Source of the DNA: Plasmopara viticola
Taxonomy: Eukaryota > Oomycota > Peronosporomycetes > Peronosporales > Peronosporaceae
Direction of reading: 5' to 3'
DNA length: 64,000 bases
Assembly (NCBI GenBank): GCA_001695595.3
Contig: MBPM02000015.1
Span: 1 to 64,000 of the forward strand
Shown here piece after piece: positions 1 through 8,100 of this stretch (position 1 is the stretch's first letter; every line of letters starts with the position of its first letter). Under the pieces are notes generated by a model, which made no database searches, was not told the origin of the DNA, and worked only from the letters and a program-made list of their open reading frames with translations. The translations under genes were made by a program, and so were the position numbers.

Positions 1-210
1 AAACCCTAAACCCTAAACCCTAAACCCTAAACCCTAAACCCCCTAAACCCTAAACCCTAAACCCTAAACCCTAAACCCTAAACCCTAAACCCTAAACCCT
101 AAACCCTAAACCCTAAACCTAAACCCTAAACCCTAAACCCTAAACCCTAAACCCTAAACCCTAAACCCTAAACCCTAAACCCTAAACCCTAAACCCTAAA
201 CCCTAAACCC
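1..210. repeat. Terminal telomere array, (CCCTAAA)n
   Basis: About 30 copies of CCCTAAA run from the first base, so the C-rich strand has its 5' end here and this is a left chromosome end. The TTTAGGG-type repeat is used by plants and by stramenopiles including oomycetes. Two imperfect units are visible: extra C residues near 39-46 and a missing C near 115. The array abuts the 5' end of a Penelope-like element at 211. Its true length is unknown because the window starts inside it. Confidence 0.97.
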
Positions 211-217
211 TAGTACA

Positions 218-357
218 AATTTCAAGTATGAAATTCAAGTATGAAATTCAAGTATGAAATTCAAGTATGAAATTCAAGTATGAAATTCAAGTATGAATTT
301 CAAGTATGAATTTCAAGTATGAATTTCAAGTATGAATTTCAAGTATGAATTTCAAGT
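218..357 (+). repeat. 13-bp minisatellite in 5' pLTR
   Basis: Tandem copies of AAATTCAAGTATG grade into the variant AATTTCAAGTATG. There are five of the first type and four of the second, plus partial end units. The unit is AT-rich and close to self-complementary at its ends (TTCAA...TTGAA type). The downstream pLTR has one more unit of the first type. Confidence 0.95.
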
Positions 358-395
358 TAGAGTTTTGGTAAGATGTCCGTAAGGGCCAAGTCCAA

Positions 396-474
396 CTATA
401 GAATAACAAGTCCTACTGAAGAAGCAAACCAGCGAAAGAATTAGTCAATCGGATCATTTCGGACTATTCTTTAG
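396..474 (+). ncRNA. Hammerhead-ribozyme-like motif in 5' pLTR
   Basis: The core CTGAAGA (416-422) and GAAA (434-437) fit the hammerhead CUGANGA...GAAA consensus, with a short stem II (GC/GC and a six-base loop). Flanks pair as a long stem I: AGTCC 409-413 with GGACT 461-465, then AGAAT 400-404 with ATTCT 466-470, then CTA 396-398 with TAG 472-474. PLE pLTRs are known to carry hammerhead motifs. The weak point is stem III (438-456), which I cannot pair convincingly, so activity is uncertain. Confidence 0.45.
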
Positions 475-514
475 GAATAATTAAGTTTGTGTAGTAACTT
501 GCATAATTTAATAA

Positions 515-1245
515 ATCCTAAACCTTTTTATTTTTAATTAGGTTAGAAAAACCCGTGCCCTTGAGCACCGTGCTTGCAATTTATTGTAACGCTTATCGGA
601 GTTCTCATTTGCGGAGAAGTCTATCCCATAAGGGATTTTTGACTCTGCGGGCACACAGGAGTGTGAGTGAGCAGCACCCTGGATACGTGAGCCTAGTGCG
701 TCTCCGTATCGAACAGAAATAGTGCCGTGGTTTACGTAAAACCTGAAAGTGTGACCGGGGAGGTAGGCGGAGAAGTTATAATCCCCTAGACCTGGCTTTT
801 TCCCATAAGCCTTGCGCTAGTTCTCGATATCAACCTATCCGTTAGTGCTACCCATATTCAACATAAAACGGAACATAAGTAGGGCAATACGTCAAAAGAT
901 TGTTGGTATCCGACGGCCAAGATCCAAAGGACGACTAAGGACCCGACCAAGACCCGACTTAGGACCCGACCAAGGACCCGACCAAGTGCGAAGTTCAAGA
1001 TCCGGACACGATCAAGTCACCGGTCGACCAACAAACCGACCGGTCTCAAGTCCTACCTACAAGCCCTGGCCGACAAAAAACGGCCGGCTTCAAGCCTTGG
1101 TCCTAAGTCGACAAGATCCACGACCAGCGTCCGACTGAGCCGACCGGCCGACCGCGACGAACAACAGACCGTGCACACAACAGCCGGCTGTTCGCCACTC
1201 AACATCCGACCTAGCCTAATTCAAACTAGGTTACTACACTTAAGG
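515..1245 (+). other. PLE leader between pLTR and ORF1
   Basis: Beyond the pLTR the element has about 730 bp without a convincing gene. It starts with the telomere-like TCCTAAACC, becomes GC-richer, and at about 930-1130 holds imperfect repeats of GACCCGACCAAG and related CCGACC motifs. An open frame at 845-1138 is low-complexity Arg/Pro/Asp/Gln sequence from that repeat, begins with GTG, and is probably not a gene. The stretch is best read as 5' untranslated or structured leader RNA. Confidence 0.5.
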
Positions 1246-2169
1246 ATGGACCCGAGTAACCCGACTCGCAGCAGTCCGCCGCAAAACGTGTTGAGCATCA
1301 TCGACTCCACGGTCAAACGCTACAGGAATCTTACTGCTAGAATCAAATCTAAGCAGCTAGCTCTTCAACGCCTTGAGCAGGGTCCGCCCCGCTCTGTGAA
1401 GACTAAGATTTCCTTGACCGTGTCTAAAGAGCTCGAAAATACCGATAGCGCTGCATCTTTGCGCGCCCAGTTCAATCAGCAACTCGTTGAAAACGAAAAG
1501 TCGTTGGCAGAAATCATTAAGACTGCAACGACGGCTGAACTGAATTTACTTCAGACTGAACTTGAGACATTATCGGTCAATGCAATTAAAGAGATAAGTT
1601 CTTTTTATTGCGATGTTCACACCCTTTTCATGCCATCGGGTCCGCCATGGGAAAGTGCAATTACTTCTCCTAATGGACAAAACTCGATGGCGGTCACTGA
1701 CTTCCTAATGGCCAAGGCTCTCCTTAACACACGACTGACTCAACTTCGCTACGACTTAGCGATTGAACAAGTCATTAAGGAACGGGCCAAAGCCGCTAAG
1801 GAAGCCAAACGAGCGACAGCCATGGACATCGAATCAGAAACGCCCATGGCAACCTCTGTCCAGGAGCTCGTCAACAAGCGCATCCAACAGGAGCTGCGAC
1901 CACTGAAAAATCAAGTGTCGCGGCTCAAGGAAGCGTTAAACGACAGCGCCGGTCGTCAAAGGGGCGCCGATCGGCGCATAACGAAGACTGCAAAGCCCCA
2001 GCAGCAGAAGAAATCGGCAAAGCCTCAAAAGGAAGGGCTACGCGCAAACGGAAAAGCGGGCGCTACCGGTCTCGCCAAGTCCGGAAAGCCGCCCACCAAG
2101 TCGAATTCAGGAAAAAACAACAAGCAGAAAGGCGCGCGGAACGCGAAAGGCAAGACCCGATCCAAGTAG
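1246..2169 (+). CDS. PLE ORF1, coiled-coil protein with basic tail
   Basis: The protein is about 307 aa if started at the ATG at 1246 (MDPSNP...). An in-frame ATG at 1171 would add 25 residues of poor character. The N-terminal half is helical and charged, with heptad-like stretches (RIKSKQLALQRLEQ, then a long Leu/Glu-rich segment) consistent with a coiled coil. The last 80 residues are strongly Lys/Arg/Gln/Ala-rich and could bind nucleic acid. No catalytic motif is visible. The gene ends in TAG at 2167-2169, inside the open frame of ORF2, and carries a slippery heptamer at 2112-2118. A relic with a related protein lies at 10010-10578, which shows that ORF1 belongs to the element family. A role in RNA binding or assembly, by analogy with other retroelement ORF1 proteins, is inference. 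Confidence 0.75.
   Translation: MDPSNPTRSSPPQNVLSIIDSTVKRYRNLTARIKSKQLALQRLEQGPPRSVKTKISLTVSKELENTDSAASLRAQFNQQLVENEKSLAEIIKTATTAELNLLQTELETLSVNAIKEISSFYCDVHTLFMPSGPPWESAITSPNGQNSMAVTDFLMAKALLNTRLTQLRYDLAIEQVIKERAKAAKEAKRATAMDIESETPMATSVQELVNKRIQQELRPLKNQVSRLKEALNDSAGRQRGADRRITKTAKPQQQKKSAKPQKEGLRANGKAGATGLAKSGKPPTKSNSGKNNKQKGARNAKGKTRSK
2112..2118 (+). promoter_or_regulatory. Putative -1 ribosomal frameshift site A AAA AAC
   Basis: In the ORF1 frame the codons read GGA AAA AAC, so A AAA AAC is in register for tandem -1 slippage. After slippage, translation continues at 2118 in the ORF2 frame, which stays open to 4019. ORF2 has no ATG before its RT core, so a frameshift fusion is the simplest way to express it. 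A small hairpin (CGCG, loop CGGAA, CGCG) lies about 15 nt downstream. I see no strong pseudoknot by eye. Confidence 0.6.
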
Positions 2170-4019
2170 ATAGGTCAGATAGTAGGAATGCGCTGGCACT
2201 ATTTGCTAGTCGCAGTACTAGGGAGATTAATAGCTATGCAAAGAACTTAGCTTTTCATAACTTTGTTCCTTCTGCAGTTGCTACTCCCCCTGCTCTGAAC
2301 CGCTTACTGGGTCTTAACCTAAGATTCTGCCCGACCCCTCGACCTATCCGACCGCCCGATCTTCATGCTGCACTCCCAGACTTCATACGGAAAGTTCGCC
2401 TCTCCGCACAGTTTGGGAACCATCAAGGATCATATAATCGCAAGATTTATGTTCCGAACCCATCGTTTCAACCGAAACCAGCACCGGCTTCAATCGAAAC
2501 GATACTCACACGTGTTCAAGACAACATTAGTCGCGAGACATGGGAACCGAGGAAACTCAGGAACCTTAACTCGAGACAATGGAACACGTTTCAGCTCCTA
2601 AGAAGCCGCCCAGATCTTAAAGTAGTCCTTACTGATAAGAACTTAGGGCCGGCTCTTTTTACAACGGAGCATTATGTTAGACTGTGTATTGACCATCTTT
2701 CAGATAAGTCAATATACGAGCTGCAATGCGCTCCAGTCGAAGCATTAACCCGGCTTGTGCGGACAAAAGTTCGCACTTGGTACAGAAACGTGGCAAAGAC
2801 ATATGCCTATCGTACTGACTGGGACACAACACGGATCATTGTGGCGAAACTAGAAGAGTCAAGGTTGAATGTGTTTTACGCATTAGCAAAAATACACAAA
2901 CCTAAACTCTGTATTCGACCCATTGTATCCAATAGCGCAAGTATACTGGAAGGACTTTCAAAGTGGTTAGATTTTCAACTTCAACCCTTTTATAGATCCA
3001 CTAAATCCTATATACGCGACTCAGACCAGCTATTGACAGACCTCCCGGACCTGATACTCCCGCCTGATACGCTGTTGATCACAATCGACGTAGAATCTCT
3101 CTACACCAATATTCCGATTATCAACGCTATCAAAGCAATCGCGGAACGTATACGGGGTCATCCATGGGAAAACGCAATTCTGTCTGGACTCCAAGTAGTA
3201 ATGCACAACAATTACTTTACCTTTGGAGACTCATGCTGGCGCCAATTGCGTGGAACGGCTATGGGAACACCGGTGGCACCGGCATTCGCTTCCCTCTACG
3301 TGGCTCACATCGAAGAGATTCTACTTACAGAATTCTCGCGACATGTAGTTTACTACAAACGCTACATCGATGACATCTTCACATTGTGGAGTCCGAGCAC
3401 CGAGCCATATAGCTTCCAGCGCATGTTAGCAACATTTACCCGGCGGTCTAAGCTACGATTCACAAGCTCTATCGACAAAGATGAAGCTGTGTTTCTAGAC
3501 CTACGAATCATTCGGGACAAACAAAGGATATACACAAGAACATATCAGAAAAGTCTGAATTTGTACCTGTATATTCCTGCTAATAGCGCTCATCCACCTG
3601 GTGTTCTAAAAGGACTAATCATTGGCCAAGTCCGTAAATACCGCAAACAGAATGTTCGATATCGTGACTTTAAACGAATCGTCAAACAACTCTATGCGCG
3701 GCTACTTGACCGAGGATATACTCCGAGAATACTGCAACCGCTGTTCAGACAGGCGCTCGACGACACTACGTCATCACGCAACACGTCATCTACAGCACCT
3801 ATAGTTTTCAAGCTCCAATACGACCCAAATGGACTTTCAAGAAGCAGACTACGGTCTATACTACTGACTGATGAGCTGGAAAAGGCACTCGGAACGCAAG
3901 TTAAAATCTGCTACCTCAAGCCTCCAACTCTCAAGACGCTTCTGTGTCCTTCGCGACTTCCAAAAACTGCCCCGTCGACTGCAGCCTTAATACAAGATTG
4001 TACAGCCGATGGGGAGTAA
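2118..4019 (+). CDS. PLE ORF2, Penelope-type reverse transcriptase (-1 frame)
   Basis: The frame is open from 1800 to 4019 without a stop; the coding part is taken from the slippery site. The order of motifs is Penelope-like: LRFCPTPRP upstream, DKNLGPAL (about 2634-2657), YALAKIHKP and IRPIVSN, motif A TIDVESLYTNIP with its Asp codon at 3087, motif B RGTAMGTPVAP at about 3252-3284, motif C YIDD at 3363-3374, then a thumb segment with HPPGVLKGLIIGQ. The C-terminal part (FKLQYDP, LLCPSRLPK) ends without a GIY-YIG endonuclease. Both catalytic Asp motifs are intact. The product would copy element RNA onto chromosome ends. The stop codon TAA (4017-4019) is the start of a telomeric heptamer, so the natural C-terminus may be trimmed. 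Confidence 0.88.
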   Translation, partial: QQAERRAERERQDPIQVDRSDSRNALALFASRSTREINSYAKNLAFHNFVPSAVATPPALNRLLGLNLRFCPTPRPIRPPDLHAALPDFIRKVRLSAQFGNHQGSYNRKIYVPNPSFQPKPAPASIETILTRVQDNISRETWEPRKLRNLNSRQWNTFQLLRSRPDLKVVLTDKNLGPALFTTEHYVRLCIDHLSDKSIYELQCAPVEALTRLVRTKVRTWYRNVAKTYAYRTDWDTTRIIVAKLEESRLNVFYALAKIHKPKLCIRPIVSNSASILEGLSKWLDFQLQPFYRSTKSYIRDSDQLLTDLPDLILPPDTLLITIDVESLYTNIPIINAIKAIAERIRGHPWENAILSGLQVVMHNNYFTFGDSCWRQLRGTAMGTPVAPAFASLYVAHIEEILLTEFSRHVVYYKRYIDDIFTLWSPSTEPYSFQRMLATFTRRSKLRFTSSIDKDEAVFLDLRIIRDKQRIYTRTYQKSLNLYLYIPANSAHPPGVLKGLIIGQVRKYRKQNVRYRDFKRIVKQLYARLLDRGYTPRILQPLFRQALDDTTSSRNTSSTAPIVFKLQYDPNGLSRSRLRSILLTDELEKALGTQVKICYLKPPTLKTLLCPSRLPKTAPSTAALIQDCTADGE

Positions 4020-4037
4020 ACCCTAAACCCTAGTACA

Positions 4038-4190
4038 AATTTCAAGTATGAAATTCAAGTATGAAATTCAAGTATGAAATTCAAGTATGAAATTCAAGTA
4101 TGAAATTCAAGTATGAAATTCAAGTATGAATTTCAAGTATGAATTTCAAGTATGAATTTCAAGTATGAATTTCAAGTATGAATTTCAAGT
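4038..4190 (+). repeat. 13-bp minisatellite in 3' pLTR
   Basis: Six AAATTCAAGTATG units and four AATTTCAAGTATG units plus end units are present, one more than in the upstream copy. Slippage of whole units is the only difference I see between the two pLTRs. Confidence 0.95.
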
Positions 4191-4228
4191 TAGAGTTTTG
4201 GTAAGATGTCCGTAAGGGCCAAGTCCAA

Positions 4229-4307
4229 CTATAGAATAACAAGTCCTACTGAAGAAGCAAACCAGCGAAAGAATTAGTCAATCGGATCATTTCGGACTAT
4301 TCTTTAG
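4229..4307 (+). ncRNA. Hammerhead-ribozyme-like motif in 3' pLTR
   Basis: This is an identical copy of the motif at 396-474, with the core CTGAAGA starting at 4249. The same caveat applies: the catalytic core and stem I are good, but stem III is not resolved. Confidence 0.42.
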
Positions 4308-4345
4308 GAATAATTAAGTTTGTGTAGTAACTTGCATAATTTAAT

Positions 4346-4754
4346 AAACCCTAAACCCTAAACCCTAAACCCTAAACCCTAAACCCTAAACCCTAAACCC
4401 TAAACCCTAAACCCTAAACCCTAAACCCTAAACCCTAAACCCTAAACCCTAAACCCTAAACCCTAAACCCTAAACCCTAAACCCTAAACCCTAAACCCTA
4501 AACCCTAAACCCTAAACCCTAAACCCTAAACCCTAAACCCTAAACCCTAAACCCTAAACCCTAAACCCTAAACCCTAAACCCTAAACCCTAAACCCTAAA
4601 CCCTAAACCCTAAACCCTAAACCCTAAACCCTAAACCCTAAACCCTAAACCCTAAACCCTAAACCCTAAACCCTAAACCCTAAACCCTAAACCCTAAACC
4701 CTAAACCCTAAACCCTAAACCCTAAACCCTAAACCCTAAACCCTAAACCCTAAA
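4346..4754. repeat. Interstitial telomere array
   Basis: About 58 almost perfect CCCTAAA units lie in the same orientation as the terminal array, ending at TTTACGCC near 4755. The near-perfect sequence means this was a functional chromosome end until recently, and was then extended outward by the PLE and new telomere repeats. Confidence 0.96.
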
Positions 4755-4845
4755 ATTTACGCCTAAAGATCAAAGCGTTAAGCCATGACTTCTTAAACTT
4801 TTTTACTGTCACTCTTTTATAGTGTCACATTCTGAAATCTTATTT
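4755..4845. other. Short unique spacer between telomere and copia LTR
   Basis: Ninety AT-rich bases separate the old telomere array from the copia element. I see nothing recognisable in them. Confidence 0.6.
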
Positions 4846-5074
4846 TGTTTTTTTATTTGACGCCTCTGTTGATGTGACGACACGTATTGCTTCTAAGAAT
4901 TACAGCAAATACCGGTTGGATACTGGTAGGCTGATGACTTCATTAGATGACGTCACGACGAGCCTTCTAGAAAGATCTAGAAGGATAGGCTGAGAGGTAG
5001 CACGGGATAGCTAACAAAGGACCTAAATATATTCACTTTACTTTTTGCCTTCTCCTGCGCGCAACAACTCAACG
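4846..5074 (+). repeat. 5' LTR of copia element
   Basis: It aligns with 9236-9463 throughout (shared stretches such as GTTGATGTGACGACAC, CCTAAATATATTCAC, GCCTTCTCCTGCGC). It begins TGTTTTTTTATTTGACG. The final base is G where the 3' LTR has A. Confidence 0.9.
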
Positions 5075-5120
5075 AGTATACAGCCGCTCGAGACTCTCGC
5101 CAATCCTCCCCTCGATCCCA

Positions 5121-8100
5121 ATGCCGACGACAGCAAGTGAAGTTCTACAGGGTAGTGAAAACTTCTTCAACTGGGTGTTTGCCATGCGCATGACGATGGC
5201 TAGGAAGGGTCTGCTAGCGCACGTGCAAGTGGTCAAGCCTGAGGCGGAGATGACCGAGACGTGGGTGCTCAACGACATGAAGGCACTTGGGCTTATCGCC
5301 CAGGGAGTGGCAATTGAGCATCAAACGAAGATTCGGACGGCCACGACGGCAATCATGGCGTGAAATACGCTGCGCGACTTCTACAACCGCTCGACGATGC
5401 ACAATCGTGTGTTCATAACCCGTCGCCTCCACGAATTCAAGATGGTTGATGGGGTGGCGATGTCGAAGCACCTAGACAGCTTCGATTAGCTGATCGTGGG
5501 AATGCAGACTTTGGGAGAACCACTTGACGATGCTCGTCAACTAGTGATTCTACTCAGCAGTATCCCAGAGGAGTACGAAATTCTCTCGTCGATTGTGAAG
5601 AACTCCAAGGACGTGTCTTTGATCGAGGTAAAACAGAAGCTTCTGAAGGAGTACGAGTGACTTGAGAAGAAAGAGTTTACGGAGCGCGTGAATGCAGGAC
5701 GTTTCAAAGGAGGCCAAGGCAATGGCCGTAATGGAAACGGTCCGCGGAAAAACGGAGGTGGATTCACGGGCAAGTGTTTAAAGTGTGGCCAAGTCGGACA
5801 TTTGAAGCGGGATTGTCAGAAGAAGAACGGCTTTGAGGTTGATGATGCTGTTTTTGCCGCTGGTGAGCAGCACTGTGACGACTGGCTTATCGACAGCGAG
5901 GCTACCTCGCACATGACACCTCATCGGAGTGATCTCTTCGATTACGAGGCATTGGATGCTGGTCCAGAGGTCACCATTGCGGACGGCAAGAAGCTGCGGG
6001 TGACTGGCAAGGGTACGGACATGCTTACTGGATTGGACGGGTTGCGTATCAAGATGGTCGAAGCCCTTCACATTCTGGGACTCGACAGACGCCTTTTGTC
6101 GGTTGGCAAGCTAGCTGAGCGTGGTATGAAGGTGGGGTTTGAGAGCTTCTCCTGAATCATTTGGAGTACGCAACGAGCGATTGCTAAGGGCAAGAAAGTC
6201 GGCAAGGCGTACATCCTGGACTGCGAGCAAGAAGAGGCGCGGTTAGTGGAGTACGCAAGGGTCGATACTAAATGGGAGCTTTGGCATGCTCGCTTGGGAC
6301 ATCCCGGGAAGAGCGGCATGGTGAAGACACAGCTTGCGACAAGTGGTGTGCCGGCGGTAAGGCAGGGCATTGAAAAGCTGTGTGGGGGATGCCTGAAGGG
6401 TAAGCAGACGGTTGATTCATTCCCGTCACGGTCATTTACTAAGACATCACGTGTCCTGGAGCTCGTGCACACGGACGTGATGGGACCAACGAAAACGGTC
6501 TCGAAGGGTGGCGCGCGATATGTGCTTACTTTTGTGGATGATTTCTCGCGGTTTGTGGTAGCGTACTTTATATATAAGAAGAGTGAGGTGGCAAGTAAGC
6601 TGAGCGAGTTCAAAGCGTTCTACGAAAACCAATGGGGACAACGCTTTTAGTGTCTGCGATTGTACAACGGGACGGAGATCGTGAACAAGAAAGTTGTCGG
6701 GATCTGTGCCAGGAATGGAGTTATGCATCAACGCACAGTGCCATACAGCCCGCAACAGAACGGTGTCGCTGAACGAATGAACCGCACAATAATGGAAAAG
6801 GCGCGAAGCATGGTGCATTACAAGGAAGTCCTTACCGAATAGTGGGCAGAAGCAGTAAGTACAGCGGTATACATGATTAATAGCTCAACGAACACGGCGA
6901 ACTCGAGGAATACGCCGTATGAATTGGCGTTCAAGCAGAAGCCGGGGCTGGGGCATCCACGAGTATTCGGCTCCCAAGGTTTCGCCCACGTCAATGATGC
7001 CAAGAGGACAAAGCTCGATCCCAAGAGTTTTCGATGTTTGTTTCTTGGGTATGCAGAGAGTGCGAGAGGGTATCGTGTGTTTGATTTGGAAAATTCCAAG
7101 CTCAAGGTGGTACGATCTGTTCGACTTGACGAGCGCGAAGTGGGTGGAATATACACTACGAGGGTGGAATATACACTACGACGTCACCACAAGTTAAGAC
7201 AAACACCTTCGTTACCAAGGACGAGAATGGTGCACATATCCAGGACAGAGACACACGACAGCCTTTTACACAAAAACCAATAGAAGGTGTCGAGGATCAT
7301 GCTCCAACGTGGAAATGGATGAGGTTGGGCCAGAGCATGAAGTGGAGCTGTACCAGATGCCACAACTTCCTCAACCTCCTAGTCTGGACCCACAGATCTT
7401 GGATCTGGCCCCTTATCACCCTCCTTGGCAAGCTTACGGTGAAGATCGTATCGTTTTTCAGGAGGAGCCAGGACGGACAAGACGTTCGCGAGAGCCTGTC
7501 TTTCTTCTTACAGATGGCTTAAGTAATGAAGAGCAGAAGGTGGAAGAAAGTGACAATCCACCAAGTGCCAAGCGAGCCAGAATCGATGATGAAGGACTAA
7601 TTGCTGAAGCTGTGTTACTTTATGCTGTTAGTGTTGGCGAGGCGGATGACGCTCCAACTACATATCGGCAAGCGATGAATAGCGACGACGCTCATGCCTG
7701 TCAGAAGGCAATAAACACAGAGCTCAAGGCTCATGAAGAGAACGGCTCATGGACACTTGTGCCGAAGAAGGAGAGCGTTCGGCAAATCGGATGCCGATAG
7801 GTCTTTGCGAAGAAGCGCAACGAATTGGTCCAAGTGGTGCGCTACAAAGCTCGACTCTTCGCCAAAGGCTTCAGGCAGAAATTTGGTATTGACTTCTTGG
7901 AGACATACTCGCCGGTAGCGAACATGAACTCTATCAGAGTTGTGTTGTCGGTGGTATTTACGATGGGATACGTGACAGAGCAACTGGTCGTCGACACAGC
8001 ATTCCCAAACAGTGATCTCAAGAATGAGGTATACATGAAAGTGCCTTACGGCATCGCCAATGCTGAATACATGGTGTGCAAGCTGGATAAGGCGATTTAC

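Larger units (their letters stand above)
211..514 (+). repeat. 5' pseudo-LTR of the Penelope-like element
   Basis: This segment begins TAGTACAAATTTCAAG and ends near TTTAATAAA. It matches 4031-4347 base for base where I compared them, except for one missing 13-bp unit. PLEs commonly carry such pLTRs, created by tandem or partially overlapping copies. Immediately after the shared segment this copy reads TCCTAAACC, a telomere-like stretch, exactly where the 3' copy runs into real telomere repeats. Inside are the minisatellite (218-357) and a hammerhead-like motif (396-474). Confidence 0.85.
211..4345 (+). mobile_element. Penelope-like retroelement at telomere, endonuclease-deficient type
   Basis: The element consists of a 5' pLTR, a long leader, ORF1, an overlapping ORF2 reverse transcriptase and a 3' pLTR. 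Telomeric CCCTAAA arrays lie on both sides. Its 3' end points to the centromere and is joined directly to telomere repeats. This is the geometry expected when a telomeric G-strand 3' end primes reverse transcription. Endonuclease-lacking PLEs of the Athena/Coprina kind are known to sit at telomeres in the same way. No GIY-YIG domain follows the RT thumb. The two pLTRs look identical apart from one 13-bp unit and both ORFs are open, so the insertion appears recent. An alternative reading is two separate end-additions: a 5'-truncated copy (4031-4345), two telomere heptamers, then a nearly complete copy (211-4016). Confidence 0.85.
4031..4345 (+). repeat. 3' pseudo-LTR of the Penelope-like element
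   Basis: This is the same sequence as 211-514 with one extra 13-bp unit. It is preceded by two telomere heptamers (TAAACCCTAAACCC) that begin inside the ORF2 stop codon, and followed with no gap by a long telomere array. The junction reads AATAAACCCTAAACCC; the equivalent point of the 5' copy reads AATAAATCCTAAACC. This microhomology with telomere sequence fits annealing of the template RNA to a telomeric G overhang. Confidence 0.85.

Noticed and set aside
211..360. Regular 13-bp repeats as a CRISPR-like array
   Set aside because: There are no spacers, the units are directly tandem, and the context is a eukaryotic telomere. It is a minisatellite.
845..1138. 97-codon open frame in the PLE leader
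   Set aside because: It starts with GTG, is low-complexity Arg/Pro/Asp/Gln sequence from short GACCCGACC repeats, and is in a different frame from ORF1.
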